Part shown: one piece after another, positions 43,879 through 56,000 of the stretch
Layout of the letters: each line of letters opens with the position of its first letter
Position numbering within the stretch: position 1 is the first letter of the stretch
NCBI GenBank assembly: GCA_026214975.1
Contig: CM047808.1
Coordinates: forward strand, 3,028,073-3,092,072
Direction: 5' to 3'
DNA length: 64,000 nt
Source: Gentiana macrophylla
Taxonomy: Eukaryota; Streptophyta; Magnoliopsida; Gentianales; Gentianaceae
The notes under the pieces: model-generated
Databases searched by the model: none
The model's input: the letters and a program-made list of their open reading frames with translations, nothing else
Told to the model about the DNA's origin: nothing
Position numbers and translations under genes: made by a program

Positions 43879-46244
43879 CGAACAAAACGAAAAAACGAAA
43901 ATAAAACCTAATCTAACATTGCCCAGGCCAGCCAAAGGCCTATCCCGTATTCTACCACACTCTCTGAATACACTTTTGTACCGCTACCTATCTCTTTTAT
44001 TGCACCCATCCACCGCCCTCTATGTCGGCTCCCTCATTCCGGGTGTACCCGCCGACCCACTGCTCCCGAGCCTTCCCACGCTTCTCTCCGGTATCACCCG
44101 GCCTCGGCCTCTCCAGCCCTCGATCTCACGACCAACCTCTCCCACCCGTACCATGGTCACTCGCACCAAAACCAACTCTCTCAAGCCTATCTCTACTTTG
44201 ACTTCATCCACTACCATTTACTACAAAGCCCTTGTCGCGTCTACCGACTCGCTGGATGACCTCATATGCGAAGCTTAATTGGCGTAATGCTATGATAGAG
44301 GAAATTGATGCGTTCTTTGCATAATCACACTTGGGACCTTGTTCATCCGACTCCTTCTATGAATATTGTCGGTAATAAATGGAGTTCTGAGGACTAAGCA
44401 TCATCTTGATGGGCGTTTGAGTGTCCTGAGCTCGCACTTGTGGCAAAGGTTTTCATCGGTGAAGGCATTGATTTTACCGACACTTTTAGTCCGGTTTTCA
44501 AGCCGGTCACGATTTGTGTGCTTCTCTCTTGCAGTTTTCCAGGGTTGGTCTCTTGATAGGTGGATATTCGGAATGTCTTCCTTTATGGGCATTTATCGAA
44601 CCCGTTTATATGTAGCAGGCGAGAGGGTTTATTCACCCTGATTATCTTGATTATGTCGCCGTCTTCTCCATAATCTCTATGGCCTTCGTCGGGCCCCCTG
44701 CACTGGTTTCTAGGTTTATTGATGTGATCTCACGGTTTTGCTTTATCGGCTCGAAAGTTGACACCTCTTTATACATCTACTCGTGATGGTGCTCGTGTTT
44801 TATTCTTATTTATGTGGATGATATTATTATTACCGGCTCTTACGTCTTCTCTTGTTGAGCATGATATCTCGTATCTTGGTCGGCATTTTCGATTAAGGAC
44901 CTTGGTTCATTTGTCTATTTTCTTGGTATTGAGGTGCTCCTCACCTCCAGATGGTTTATGCCTCACTCAAGCGCAAGTATATTTTAGACTTCGCGCGTGC
45001 TTACTTTGGATAAGGCTAAGCCTTGTCGAGACACCTATGTCGGCCTCCACCCAAGCTCACTAGAATTGTAAATGAAATGGAGCTATTTCTTCAGTGAGCT
45101 ACTACATTAACGACTCGTAAGAGATCGACTCAATTCGGTTTTGAGTTCAAAGCTACTCGAATAATTACCGAGCCGAGCTCGAGTTTTAAAATATATTGTC
45201 GAGTAGCTCGTGAGCTTAATCGAGCTTGATTAAATAATTATTTAATTAATTTAATTAATTAAATTTATTATAAAATATTATTTTCATGATTAAAAAATAT
45301 TATTAAATTAAGTATTAGGCGAGTGAGTTCGATCTTGCCATATTTCATTAAAAATAAATGAATTCTAGAAAATAATTGAGCTTACGAGCCGAGTCGAAGC
45401 TATATCGAGTACTTAGCGAGTCGAGTTCGATCGTGATTTTAAGGATCGATCGAGCTCGAGCGAGTTCGAGCCCGTACTTTTTAGTCGAGTCGAGCTCGAG
45501 CTTTGAGATATCGACTTGACTCGGCTCGATTACACCGCTTACAACTCACTCTCGAAGATGGACCTCCTTGCTCGTGGCGTCTCTGCCGCGCACTTTGTAG
45601 GCGGTTTCACGATTATCTTAGCTTCACGCGGCTGACATAGCCTCTGCGGTTCATAAGGTTAGCAAATACATGCATTCTCCTCACTGAAGCCCATTGGGTC
45701 GCCATTAAGCGCATTCTCGATATCTCGAAGCACCTCGTCTCGGATGGTCTCTTAACTTCGCTCGCCCGTTCTCTCTCTCACTCTTGGGCTTACTCGATTA
45801 CGGTGGGCGTTCGTGATGATCGTTGCTCTGTTGAGGCGTATTGTATTTTTCTAGGGGATAATCTTGTTATTGGCGCTTTAAGAAACACTTGATCGTCTCA
45901 GAGTGTATGCTTGGCGAGTACAAGACACTTCTAATATGCGGCCCGGCTGCGGTGGCTCTGCGGCCATGCCCGTGATATGCGAGGTTCCTCTCTCCTCTCG
46001 CATACCGCTGGTGTGATAATATTGGGACCACTACCTTGCTCGTAATCCGGTTTCCACCCCCTTACGAAACACATAGAGACCGATTTCCATCACGTTTGTG
46101 AATTGGTTGCCGCCATAAGCTCGCTATCTCCTTCATCACTTGAAAGATCAATTGCCGATCTCTAACCAAGCCATTGGCTCGACCTCGTTTTACAAGTTTG
46201 AAGGCCAATCTCCGTGTCAAACCACTTCCGTGGGATTGAGGCGT
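43879..46244 (+). pseudogene. Degenerate Ty1/copia polyprotein interrupted by a MITE
   Basis: An integrase C-terminal and linker part is visible (RTMVTRTKTNSLKPIS at about 44150). Reverse transcriptase follows in shifted frames: NHTWDLVHPTP, NIVGNKW, RTKHHLDGRL, FTDTFSPVFKPVTI, HPDYLDYV, then a FMWMILLL-type frame over the catalytic YVDD site (about 44810). After a MITE insertion (45061-45543), RNase H follows with AVHKVSKYMHS (about 45650) and a broken ...KHIETDFHHVCELVAA region near 46070. It is the same lineage as 28900-30830. The left end merges with the preceding gypsy fragment. Confidence 0.8.
45061..45543. mobile_element. hAT-type MITE rich in CTCGAG, nested in copia
   Basis: Sub-terminal regions are dense in gagccgagctcgag and cgagcttgag motifs around an AT-rich core. 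The right end CGGCTCGATTACACC is typical of this element type. The copia frame resumes right after it. Flanks aagctcac and caactcac match 6 of 8. The left terminus is eroded, so coordinates are approximate. It is related in style to 60684-61168. Confidence 0.6.
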
Positions 46245-46420
46245 GTCGAGAGATAATCTCGTTTGAGTATTTATTTGAGTATTATTATTTATTTTAATAT
46301 TCATATGATATTTATCTTGTAGTGATTTATTATTAAATCGTGGCACTATATATTTGTATTCTCGATGTGGCTAACCACATTGAATCAATGAAACACAATA
46401 CATTTTGAATTGTGTTAACA
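46245..46420 (+). repeat. 3' LTR of the copia element
   Basis: A tract GTGGGATTGAGGCG precedes TGTCGAGAGATAATC, and the LTR ends TTGTGTTAACA (TG...CA, 176 bp). Its small size fits Ale/Retrofit-like copia elements. No 5' LTR is present. Confidence 0.7.
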
Positions 46421-47381
46421 CGAAGAGACAAGTGCGAATATTATAGCGCACGCGGTTAATTTTAATTGATTATCATCTTCATATAGCAGTTCTACAATTT
46501 GCGAACCGGAAAAATTATATCATGTGCTACTATTATAAAATCACGAGCGATTCGTATTCTCTATTCCATCTAATCGATGATTGAATTATTAAATTAATTA
46601 TCTCATGAAAATAACCTCCTAATCATGAATCGTAGAGACAATTAAATCAAAGGATAGAATAAAAATGTCATATCAATTCACACATTTTTGTACATAGGTT
46701 GAAAGATTAATCTGTGCATAAAGCTGTACATGTAATGTAATCACTTCTCAAAGAGGCAGTAAAATAGCTATTTAATTATAATGAAAAATATTTTTCCCAC
46801 TTTAAACATGCCAACCAAAACGAGAGAGTTAAAAAATTCATACCAATTTCCATTTATACTGCCCTGTGAAGCGTAGCAAGTCTAGGGGTGGAACTGTTTC
46901 AAAGGCCGAACTAGGGACATAGCTCGTCATAAAATAAAGATCTTTGCCAAAAGTCCTAAATCCATATTTCTTGAAATACACATATAAACAACATTTCATT
47001 GCCATTTCTAAATTTGTGATTTTCATTGTTGAAACAACTACGAATTCGTTATTGGTTAAGTGAATTTTGATAGTAAACTTGCTTATTCACTCAACCAATA
47101 GTGGTTTGAAAGTAAATTTCATCAACAAAAATCAATTCACTGCAAAAATTCTTTGATATCTAAAGAACTCGTTTGTTACTTTTCTTTTCATTTTCTTAAA
47201 GTCTCCGATATCAGGAATCGATCCAGAAGTAATCCAGGAGTTATTTCGGATCGTCTTTTGATCATTTCTCTACTACGTGTAGGTAAGGGTTTGTTACTTT
47301 TGTTTGACAAATGAAATGCTATATCTACTCTCAAATTGAGCTCCATGTATTATTTTATACATTTTGCACCATTGATTATTA
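46421..47381. other. Intergenic DNA, no gene confirmed
   Basis: A leftward frame at 46838-47026 ends in a good donor-like TTGGTATGA and has protein-like composition (TSYVPSSAFETVPPLDLLRF), but no partner exon or family was recognised. Confidence 0.35.
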
Positions 47382-47647
47382 CTCCGTCCGTTTTTATTTA
47401 AGCTGCCCATGATTACCAAAAAGCAGCGTATTAAGGAGAGTAGTTAATGTTTTGAGCTTAACGATTAAAATGATAATAACTTAATGCTTGAATATAATTA
47501 AATACGATGTTGTTTTAAATATCAGCTTTTTAAATAAATAAGGGTAGGCGTGAAAAATCTGATAAATAATGTTTTGAAAATGTAAATCGACAGACAAAAA
47601 AATAAATTTTATTTTTAGCGATTCGACGATTAAATAAAAGCGAGGAG
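47382..47647 (-). mobile_element. Complete Stowaway-type MITE, inverted orientation
   Basis: Left end CTCCGTCCGTTTTTATTTAA, right end AAATAAAAGCGAGGAG, TA on both sides. It is 266 bp. The interior is the reverse complement of the copy at 19648-19911 (taatgttttgagctta, aatgataataactta). A further fragment of the family may start at about 47779. Confidence 0.85.
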
Positions 47648-47649
47648 TA

Positions 47650-50600
47650 TATGATCTATATTTATCAACGGATCCATAAAAATACACAATGTCAAAAAAA
47701 AAAAGTCTCATCTTTCCACCATAAACTCTCAACACTCTTCTCAATTAATATAAAACAGAAAGCAATACAAAAAAAAGTACTCATTTGTTTCTATTTAATA
47801 AATATAGTTGTCAAAATCGCGCATTAGTATTTCGTGTTAATGAATGGGGAAAGGCGTAGGATGAAAAAAGTTAATAAATGGAGTGCGGAAGGACCAAAGT
47901 AACGTTTTAAATGAGTATAAGGGACAAAAATCGCGATTATTCTTTAAAATTATTCTTGGCGTGTTAATATTCTTTGTGTTTTATGATTATTCTTATATAT
48001 TTCTTTCTATTCAAGCATTTGTTTCTTACGTATTTATTCTTACATAATTATTCTTTTGTCTTATTAAATTCTGGTTCATATCAGATTTTTGATAATTTTG
48101 TCATACGGACAAAAATCTATTAATGAATTAACTTTAGGGGTAGTGTTTATAAATTACAATAGTTTAAGGAAAGTTGTCAAAAATGTCATAGGTAGTGAAA
48201 AATGACACCAAAAAAAAAAAACAACTGAAAATACAAAATTTTTGCTTAGAATTTAACGACTTGATTTCGTTATCAAACAATCTCTACTAAAACTTTTAAT
48301 ATCAAACAAATCAGCCAATAAACAAATCCACTAAAACAAAAATTTAAGCAAAAAATAGAAGAAAAGTATAATCGTTCGGTAGAATAATGATTTATCTTTT
48401 TACTATTATATTCAATTCACGGAGTAAATGCCAGTTAATATTAAAGTTTTGTCTTTTTAACATTTGTTTATTAACTTTTATCAATAAAATGACTAAAATA
48501 TTTATTATTATGAATGTAGTGTTTTTTTGGGGGTGGTGGTGGTGTGTGTGTGTGGGGGGTTGGAGATGTATGATGTCTTTTTATTAACTATTCTAACAAG
48601 ACCCAATAGGCATAACAAATGGAGTAAAAGACAACACATTTATTCTTTATTTTGTTGTTTAATCACTTGTATGAAAAAAAAACCAAGAAGTAATTTTTCA
48701 AAAAAAGAAAAAAAAATTGACTTGTGTGGGTTTTATGTGAAGGGAAAAAACAAAAAACACAAGTCATTAAAAGAAAAAATAAAATTAGCCTCCACCAGAA
48801 ATTAACTTTATCCAAATTAATTTACGTCACCACCAAAATAATCTTCAATCTTGGTGTAAATCTATTGCAACCATAAATTTAACACATAAATGAAGAAACT
48901 TTATTTATTCACATCTTTTACGATCATATCACAAACTTAACAAATACTGACAACTTTCCAAAAAAAAAACGCACACACCATTTGTGTTTTGGTATTGATT
49001 TTGGTTGTGGTTATTATTTTTATTTTATTTTGTATTTCTTTTTGTCAGTTTCTAAAACCTTCTACAATTTTGTGAAACTTTCTATAATTTTTTATTAAAC
49101 TACATTTGTTGTATTTTTAGTTTTAGTTTCTAAAAACTTCTACATTTATTTAAAGCTTCTGCATTTTTTATAAAGTTCCATATGCCTTGAGGAGACAATC
49201 AACCCTATAATATCAAGATGCCACTATCTTCATCCTTTGTATTAAAGCCAATTTAAGCAAATTTAGAGGATAAAAAAGTTAATTAAGAGGATCAAAACAG
49301 TTATGCCAATGAAGGACTTCCCGATATATATATTGTGGAATTAAAAGTTGTTTTTATTATTGATCACGCTTTCTCCGTATATTTGGTATGATTTTATGCC
49401 GTGTAGGCATAAAATGTCAATCACATGTATATATGCTAGAAAAAAACCTGTGTTATGCATGGAATAGATAGATTGAAAATAAAATAGTATAAAACGCACC
49501 AGATGATAATTGAAGTCTTTGAATAATACATGTTATTGAATGCATGACATAAATATATTTTCAAACAAGCGTTGCTTAACCACCAAATAAAAACCACCTT
49601 TATCAAACACTTATCATCCCTCATCAAAACACTACCACTTCAAAACAAAAAAAATAGAAAACAACATTGTAAAACATTTAACATCCCTCAAAAATACAAA
49701 CATTACCACTAAAGTCTTATAATTAGCCTGAGTTGCTTTATGCTCAAGGGCAATTGTACAATCTTGATTTCTTTCGAAGACGCGATATGTCATTTGATGT
49801 CATTTGAGATTCTTTTAATGGTGTAATAGTTAGGTCACGAGTCCAGTAGTATTATATTAATGTAATATGATACTATTTATATTATGTGATTTTAGTTTTG
49901 ATTTTAAGTGATAAGCTTTGTTAATCGAAATTACGGTTTGGGTCATAGCCGAGCGGTTCACATCTAGATAATTGGATAAAATCCGGGTTGGGTTGTGGGT
50001 CAAGCCGAACAATTCGGATCACGGGTAATTGGATAATATCCGGTTGAGTCGTTGAAAAGGTTTAAAGGCCTAAGCGAGGTAATTTGCGGGATTTTCATTT
50101 ATGGGGTGAGAAATTTATCGTTTTTTAAAGTATCGCACATTATCTTGATATTGATTATATATATGTAATTATGGAGAAATAGATAAAAGCAGGAGTCAAA
50201 TACATAAATATAAAAGTCGATTATTCTACGTATATATGCGTTTATAAAACAATTCTCCATTATTTGTACATAATATTTTTTTATTTTAGAAAGTGACCGC
50301 ACTTTGCAAAGCACTATGTAAAGCCGTCCACAGGCCTAAATCAAAGCATTGAATTGATGGAGTGCGAGATCCTCTGCTGTGTAATAAAACACAACTGACT
50401 CTTTGTCATCATGGGACGGAGGGGTAAAAGAAATTTACAGTCAAAACTCAACAAAAATAAAAGAAAAAAATTCAAACACACAACAAAGGATAACAGACCT
50501 ATTTGTTATAACAATGAAGGATCTGAGTGGAATTCGGTGATCACTGCCATTACCAAACTCAAATTCCCACAGCGACATTGGAAATACAAAAGTTGGGAGC

Positions 50601-50686
50601 AAAGATGAAAGCGAAAGTTGGAGCAAAGATGAAAATTTAATAAATTATAGACTAATATCAACTTTTTTTCATAAATATATGGTTAT
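47650..50686. other. 3-kb AT-rich intergenic region, no gene seen
   Basis: Simple-sequence stretches include GT/GG runs at 48530-48560 and A runs. A 60-65 bp imperfect tandem pair lies at 49935-50055 (gggtcatagccgagcggttc and gggtcaagccgaacaattcg, each followed by taattggataa...tccggttg). No exon with recognised motifs. Confidence 0.45.
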
Positions 50687-51280
50687 TATTTACACCACTT
50701 GGTGATATATCCGTTGTATCCACTAACCGTGCACCACCTCGTTTTCAGCGAGATCGACCATGTGAAAGTCGAATATCTGAAAACATGTGACTTACGCAAA
50801 GTTGATTCATCGACCTTTGGAAAGGTCGCATGTTGGCTATATATTCGACTTTCACGAGTCAATATCTTCGCAGCGCACATCTACATTGTGGTACACCCGA
50901 TAAGTCGTTTGTGATGCAATAAAGACCCCACAAATAAATCGTGAGCGATATATTTACGACTTTAAAATTATAATTTTTCACGATCATCATTTATAGTTTT
51001 GATTGGTGGAATCCACTAATTTATTTGGGGCCTTTATTTACACCACCTGCGACTTTACGGTCTATCATGGCTACCCGTGCGTCACGGTAGAATTGATAAT
51101 GTGAAACCCGATTCTATAATCAAGATGCAACCTTTCGATGTCATTCATGAATCGACTTTGCTCAAGTTGATTCTGGCTTTGGAATCGACTTTCACTGAGT
51201 TGATTTTATGAAAAATGGTATGATGCACCGGTTTGGTGGGAGGCGAGTGGGTAGGATGGTTGTGATGCAAATAATAGTCT
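50687..51280 (+). repeat. Two copies of a 250-bp MITE-like unit
   Basis: Copy 1 (about 50687-50933) starts ttatttacaccacttgg and ends gtgatgcaataaagacccc. Copy 2 (about 51029-51280) starts ttatttacaccacctgc and ends gtgatgcaaataatagtc. Starts and ends are inverted to each other (ttattt(a/g)ca(c/t)cac). Interiors share cgactttcac and gttgatt motifs. Confidence 0.55.
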
Positions 51281-51369
51281 CTTTATTTAAGAAAATGTCT
51301 TTTCACACGGCTATTTGTGTTATTGCATAACAATTATTTTCCAATTTTGCCTTAATTTTTTTATCACTT

Positions 51370-51740
51370 ACGCCTATATTACGACGGAGTTCGGTTGAAT
51401 GTGAAACATTATATCTACCCAAATGTGGTTGAAACAATTTAGTTTATTCCGACCGGCGTGGTGGAAAAACATTACATGTTTGTCTTATAAAATGGTCGAT
51501 CGTTTTGAATTTTTTATTACGTGGTTATATTACACATTGAAATAGGGTTATACATACTCAAATATGGTCATAATAATTTAGTTTATTTTGACCCGACGTG
51601 AATTAGGAAAAGCATTACGTGTTCGGCCTCTAAAATGGTCGATCGTTTTCAAAATTTTCATACCATCATGGTTATATTTTGACTTGACATACTGAGCGGA
51701 AAATGTAATTTTTCGGCTGTAAAATGATTCATATTGTTTA
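51370..51740 (+). repeat. Tandem repeat of about 143 bp, two to three diverged units
   Basis: ggtcgatcgtttt recurs at 51494 and 51637, 143 bp apart. Shared order: tactcaaatatggt, aatttagtttatt, gacccgacgtg, gcattacgtgt, taaaatggtcgatcg. Lies just downstream of the phosphatase gene. Confidence 0.7.
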
Positions 51741-51975
51741 CCAGCGTAACATATGATATCTCTTTATTGAACCAGCAAATGAGTGCGGAAAACATAATGC
51801 TCAGATGCATAACATAGTGCGAATAATATCTGATTCCCGACTCATATATTTAGGGTCGAATGACGTGCGTGTTAAATGTCAAAGCGAAATTCACTCTCAT
51901 TTCTTTTAGAATGTGTAAAAGCGTGTTTAGTGTGAAAAGCAGTCTCATATTTAATGGAGATATTTATATTTACAT

Positions 51976-54452
51976 TTATTCATTACAAGAGGGATTAGCT
52001 GCAAGGCTATTTAGCCAGATCGAATCTGCTACAACTGATTCATCATCATCATTCCTGTTCCATGTCCAAAACGCATGAGTTTCATTCATTACTTTCAATT
52101 CTCCATGCCCAAAACTAGCCTCTCTAAAAACTGAAATCTTTGGTTGTGGATCTATGTACCTATATATACATATTCATCCATATAATTTAATCGTATTGCA
52201 AGAATTAAATCAGCAACTCAAAGACTTAAAAAACACAACATTTTTTTTTTTTTTTTTTTAGACAATTGAAACACAACATTTTTTTCAATTTACAATTCAT
52301 AATCATATAGTTAATGACATTATATACATGTTTATATAAAAAATGAATGAGTTATACCAAATTGAAACTGTTGAGAATACTCAAGAAGATTTAGAAGGAT
52401 CCTCATAATGATTATTATGCGGATCCTTCTAAATCTTCTTAGTATTCTCAACAACGTCATATGATACAATTATACGAAAACGACCTCGAAAATAAAAATT
52501 TGAAAGCTTACTTGGTGGCAAGGCCTTCATGGTTTCCACCATCTCCAATTGAAATATATACAGGGCCACAATCATGGGCATTGTCTTTGTATACACGAGT
52601 CTGTCATATTTCATTACAATATATATGTCAAACAAAATTAGGAATCTTTTGTGTTTCTATCATTTTACATGATCGAGTAAGAAAAAGTGTAGTAATCTTA
52701 CAAATCGCTCGTAAGCATGAGCGTGCCCGGCAAAGACCACATCAACACGCGCTTAGGTGAAGTAATTTCTCCATTGATGCTTTCATGTCTCTGATTCGAG
52801 ACTCCCTTGGTGTGCTTCATTAGAATTGTACCATGGCGCATGTACAAGAACAACCACCCACGGCGTTTTAGTTGGTCAACCCTCTCCAAATCTGACTGAA
52901 CCCACTTGTATTGGTCTGAACTCGGACCAAAATCGGTGTAAGAACCCAACATGATCACATGAACACCGGCGACATTGAAGGAATAGTATAAATTGGAGGT
53001 TGAACCACTCTGTTCATAGGGCATGTACCATCTTGAATTGTAGGACGTGAACGGTTCCTCGTGTACTAAATCGATCTTTTCAACCTCGTGATTACCTTGT
53101 GTTACCATCCATGGCCGCTTGCTTGCTAATGGCTGCACCAATTGGCCAAAAGAGTCCCACAATGGTTGGTTAGTGTCGGCATACGACAAGTCTCCGGGTA
53201 GTAAAAACATGTCATAATCTGATTCAGCTATGTGATTAAGAGTGGACTGTGTCCAATCTGTTTGTCCAAGGTCACCTAAATAAAAAAGAAAGAAGAAAAT
53301 GTGTATAGCGGGAAAACGAATTGAAACATCAATCGACTAATTTCTTCATTGAATATCAAAATTGTGTTTACACTCTGGTTCTACTGAGATTATATAGCTC
53401 AACACTCAGCTCAACTACAGATAAAATCAGCTGATTTGTTCCTAACTGCCTATAACATAAAACCGGAAAAGTGTTCGATGAAATGCCCCAATGAACTTCA
53501 GCTCATACTTTTAGTAGCTTCGTCATCTCTTTCAACTTCCAACACTAATCCATAAAATAAATAGGAGATAGTATGATCGTCAAAAAATCATGTCATTTTA
53601 TATATATATACATTCATATATATCATTGATTATATTGAAAATACCTGCAATGGAGAATTTAATTGGAAATTTTGCAGGAGGAGTCTTGAAAGAGAATTCT
53701 GGGCCGGACTTTGAGCCACAGGTATAATAGTAAACAGTGTTAGGTTTCAAAGGACCGATGTCTACGTAGTGAATTTGTCCAGAATTGTACGTGACGTAGC
53801 TGTAATTACGTGTACTTCCGTGAGCAGAAAATATGTAAGATCCAGAAGATGTGCCATATTCGACTGTTGCTAGAGAAGGAGAATCAGTAATCCATGATAT
53901 TCTCATCTTGTCTTCACCCACTTGTGTGATATGCACCTGAAATCAACAACGTCTTTAAAACCATATCATTCGTGAGAATGAAGGAAAGAACGGGAACCGT
54001 ACCCCGGATCTGGTAGCGGCCCTAAGTGAGTCGTTAAAGAACGAACCGCTTGGACAAATCGTTCTCGTTTGATCTAAGCGAATAACCCGAGCTTGAAGGC
54101 ATTTATGTATCACGCTTACTGAGGAGGCGATGGCGGATCTAGTAAAAATAAAAATACTCTACATTTTACCTATATAAAATATTTGGACCGTGAAAAAAAT
54201 TATTTAGTGTGTTAAATATTTACTGATTCAAAAAAAACATTCTGGCTCCACCACTGCAAGGAGGTAATGCAAGTGTAATACCTGTTGGGGTGAGGTAGAA
54301 TCATGATCATTCGTGAGAAGGAAAGAACGACGGGTTTTCCGAGCAGGGGGACGATCATAAGAGAATCCAACATCAAAGGCAGAGGACATTAATGCTAAGA
54401 ACAAGACAGAAAACAGCAACAGATGAGCCTTAGAATCCATGGCCGCCGGCAT
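51976..54452 (-). CDS. PAP: Purple acid phosphatase (PAP20-22-like), five exons, exon 3 frame-shifted
   Basis: Secreted or vacuolar metallophosphatase releasing phosphate from organic esters. Exons: 54282-54452 (signal peptide region [20 protein letters not shown]), 53645-53936 ([35 protein letters not shown]), 52702-53275, 52512-52600 ([30 protein letters not shown]) and 51976-52159 ([33 protein letters not shown], stop). All junctions are GT-AG. The five metal-site blocks are present: GDLG, GDLSYAD, GNHE, VLVHAPW and GHAHAY. The total of about 436 codons is the usual plant low-molecular-weight size. Between VDQLKRRG and ARVDVVF, exon 3 changes frame three times (net minus one base), so as written it cannot give a full protein. 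Met1 (54452) or Met5 (54440, better context) may start. Intron 1 holds a MITE and intron 4 a hairpin. Either a young pseudogene or sequence error. Confidence 0.88.
52370..52452. repeat. Near-perfect 83-bp hairpin in phosphatase intron 4
   Basis: The left arm 52370-52409 (gttgagaatactcaagaaga, ttagaaggatcctcataat) pairs with the right arm 52413-52452, leaving a loop of a few bases. Only one bulged C and one mismatch occur in about 40 pairs. It lies between exons 4 and 5. It has no extra inner element and no obvious target duplication. It could be a very short MITE, an intronic small-RNA precursor, or a recent palindromic duplication. Confidence 0.9.
54128..54256. mobile_element. hAT-type MITE in phosphatase intron 1 (copy B)
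   Basis: Ends CGATGGCGGATCTAG and GGCTCCACCACTG are inverted. Flanks tgaggagg and caaggagg match 6 of 8. The interior aaaataaaaatactctacat and ttttacc is shared with copy A in the satellite. It is 129 bp. Confidence 0.75.
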
Positions 54453-54702
54453 GAGCTTTGGGGAATGGGGAATTGAGATATATCAAAACAAACACTTTGT
54501 GTGCATTCACAACTGTTGGTTATGTAGTACTTTTGCTTATTCGTACAAACTCATGAACCCTCTATTGTCGCTACACTAAGTAGATTCCATTTTAGATTTC
54601 ACGGATTTACAAACACGTCCGTTTAAAAACACATATGTCCACATGGGATGCCGGCAAAGTAAGGATATAAGCCGAAGAATAAAAAAACTTCTTCTTCCTT
54701 CC
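54453..54702 (-). promoter_or_regulatory. Short upstream region of the phosphatase gene, bounded by a LINE
   Basis: Only about 250 bp separate the phosphatase ATG from the poly-A end of the LINE. A TATA-like ttgatatatctc lies 20-30 bases upstream of the first ATG. This would favour the second ATG (54440) as the real start. Other elements were not identified. Confidence 0.35.
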
Positions 54703-54879
54703 TTTTTTTTTTTTTTTTTTTTTTTGATTTGAGGAACAAAGAATTTTATTAGTTAACGTCCGCAAAACGTGTGGCTAAAACGCGTCTCCGAGGCAGAAAG
54801 CTGCTCAGGAAGTCACATCAAGTAAAGACAAAGAATGACGTGCGAAGGTGCGAGTGCATTCTAAGATGCGAACAAAAGA

Positions 54880-56000
54880 GAGAAATAAACGGAATCAAAA
54901 CTAGGGGCGAGCCAAGCAATCCTCGAAGGCGATCTGGCGGTGATGTCGCCCTCCACAGTCGTCGGCCGCTACTGCAGAGGCAGAGCGCTTCTCTACCTCC
55001 ACCCGTCGTAAATGTAGTCGCTGCGCCTCTTCCATTGCCAAGTAAATGCCTCGCAACTCATATACTCCGGTCGACCCCCCGTCAAAAGGATACCCCACAG
55101 AATGCAAGATTGTCCCAACAGAGTCCCGGAAAACAAGCCCAATACCTGCACGATCCTAACGCACCGCTGCATCAACATTACACTTTACTACCTCCTGTGG
55201 CGGGCGAACACAAAAATCTGCCAAATGTTGAGGCGTCCCCTGCACTCGATAGGCCGTCAGTGCCTCCGTATACTCGGTAGTCAATGCTAAAGATCGCGTA
55301 CACACCGCCGAATCATAAACTGCATGGCCATCAAACACCGCCGAACGACGTGCTTTCCATATCCCCCACATCAGCCCAACCACTCTCACAGTTGTCTAAG
55401 TATCCCCCGATCCGCCAAGAGGCGCGTAAAGAAGTCCGCAAGGAGGGCGTGCGGAGATATCCCAAAACCTCATAATAAGGTGAGGCCCTCCAAATCCAGT
55501 CCGCCATCTCGCACTCAAACAATACATGCTGTAGGGTCTCCACTGTCTCTCCGCACGCCATGCATGTGACTGTCACAAATTGCATCGCATAAGGCCCTGG
55601 CCAATTGCCAAGCAGGCCTGAAGGCACCGCCATAGAAAATGCTGAATACGAGGTGCACTGGTGAGCGCCAAAACGCCGGCAGACCCGATCTGCCCCACCC
55701 GAGGTCCCCAGCCCCGCCACCAATGAAGGCTGGTAAAGTGAAAGTGCCAGGAAAAACCCAGACATAACCGTGTAAAAGCCCGTGCGATCATAATCCCAAA
55801 TCCGCCGGTCCGTATGAGTCCCTGAAGCAACAGAAGTAGCCCGAATAACATCCGACTCCTAAGGGTAGAATAAATCTCAGATCCTAAAGGCATCCCAAGT
55901 ACGCGTGTGTGGGATAAACAAAGATGAAACCTTAGCATCAACCAGGAAAGAGTGGCCGACATAAGGTATATGGAAGGACGGCCTCCGCTCCGCCCACGTG
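54880..56000 (-). pseudogene. LINE zinc-finger (zf-RVT) and RNase H part
   Basis: PRIQHFLWRCLQACLAIGQG (about 55630), then CMACGETVETLQHVLFECEM (about 55540), form the CX2C...HxxxxC knuckle after the RT. RNase H begins VVKCNVDAAV (about 55170) and continues in other frames with ELRGIYLAMEEAQRLHLRRV (about 55040). Frames break at about 55160 and at several other sites. Confidence 0.8.

Noticed and set aside
46838..47026. 62-codon leftward frame ending at a donor-like site
   Set aside because: No partner exon and no recognisable family; kept only as a remark in the spacer entry.
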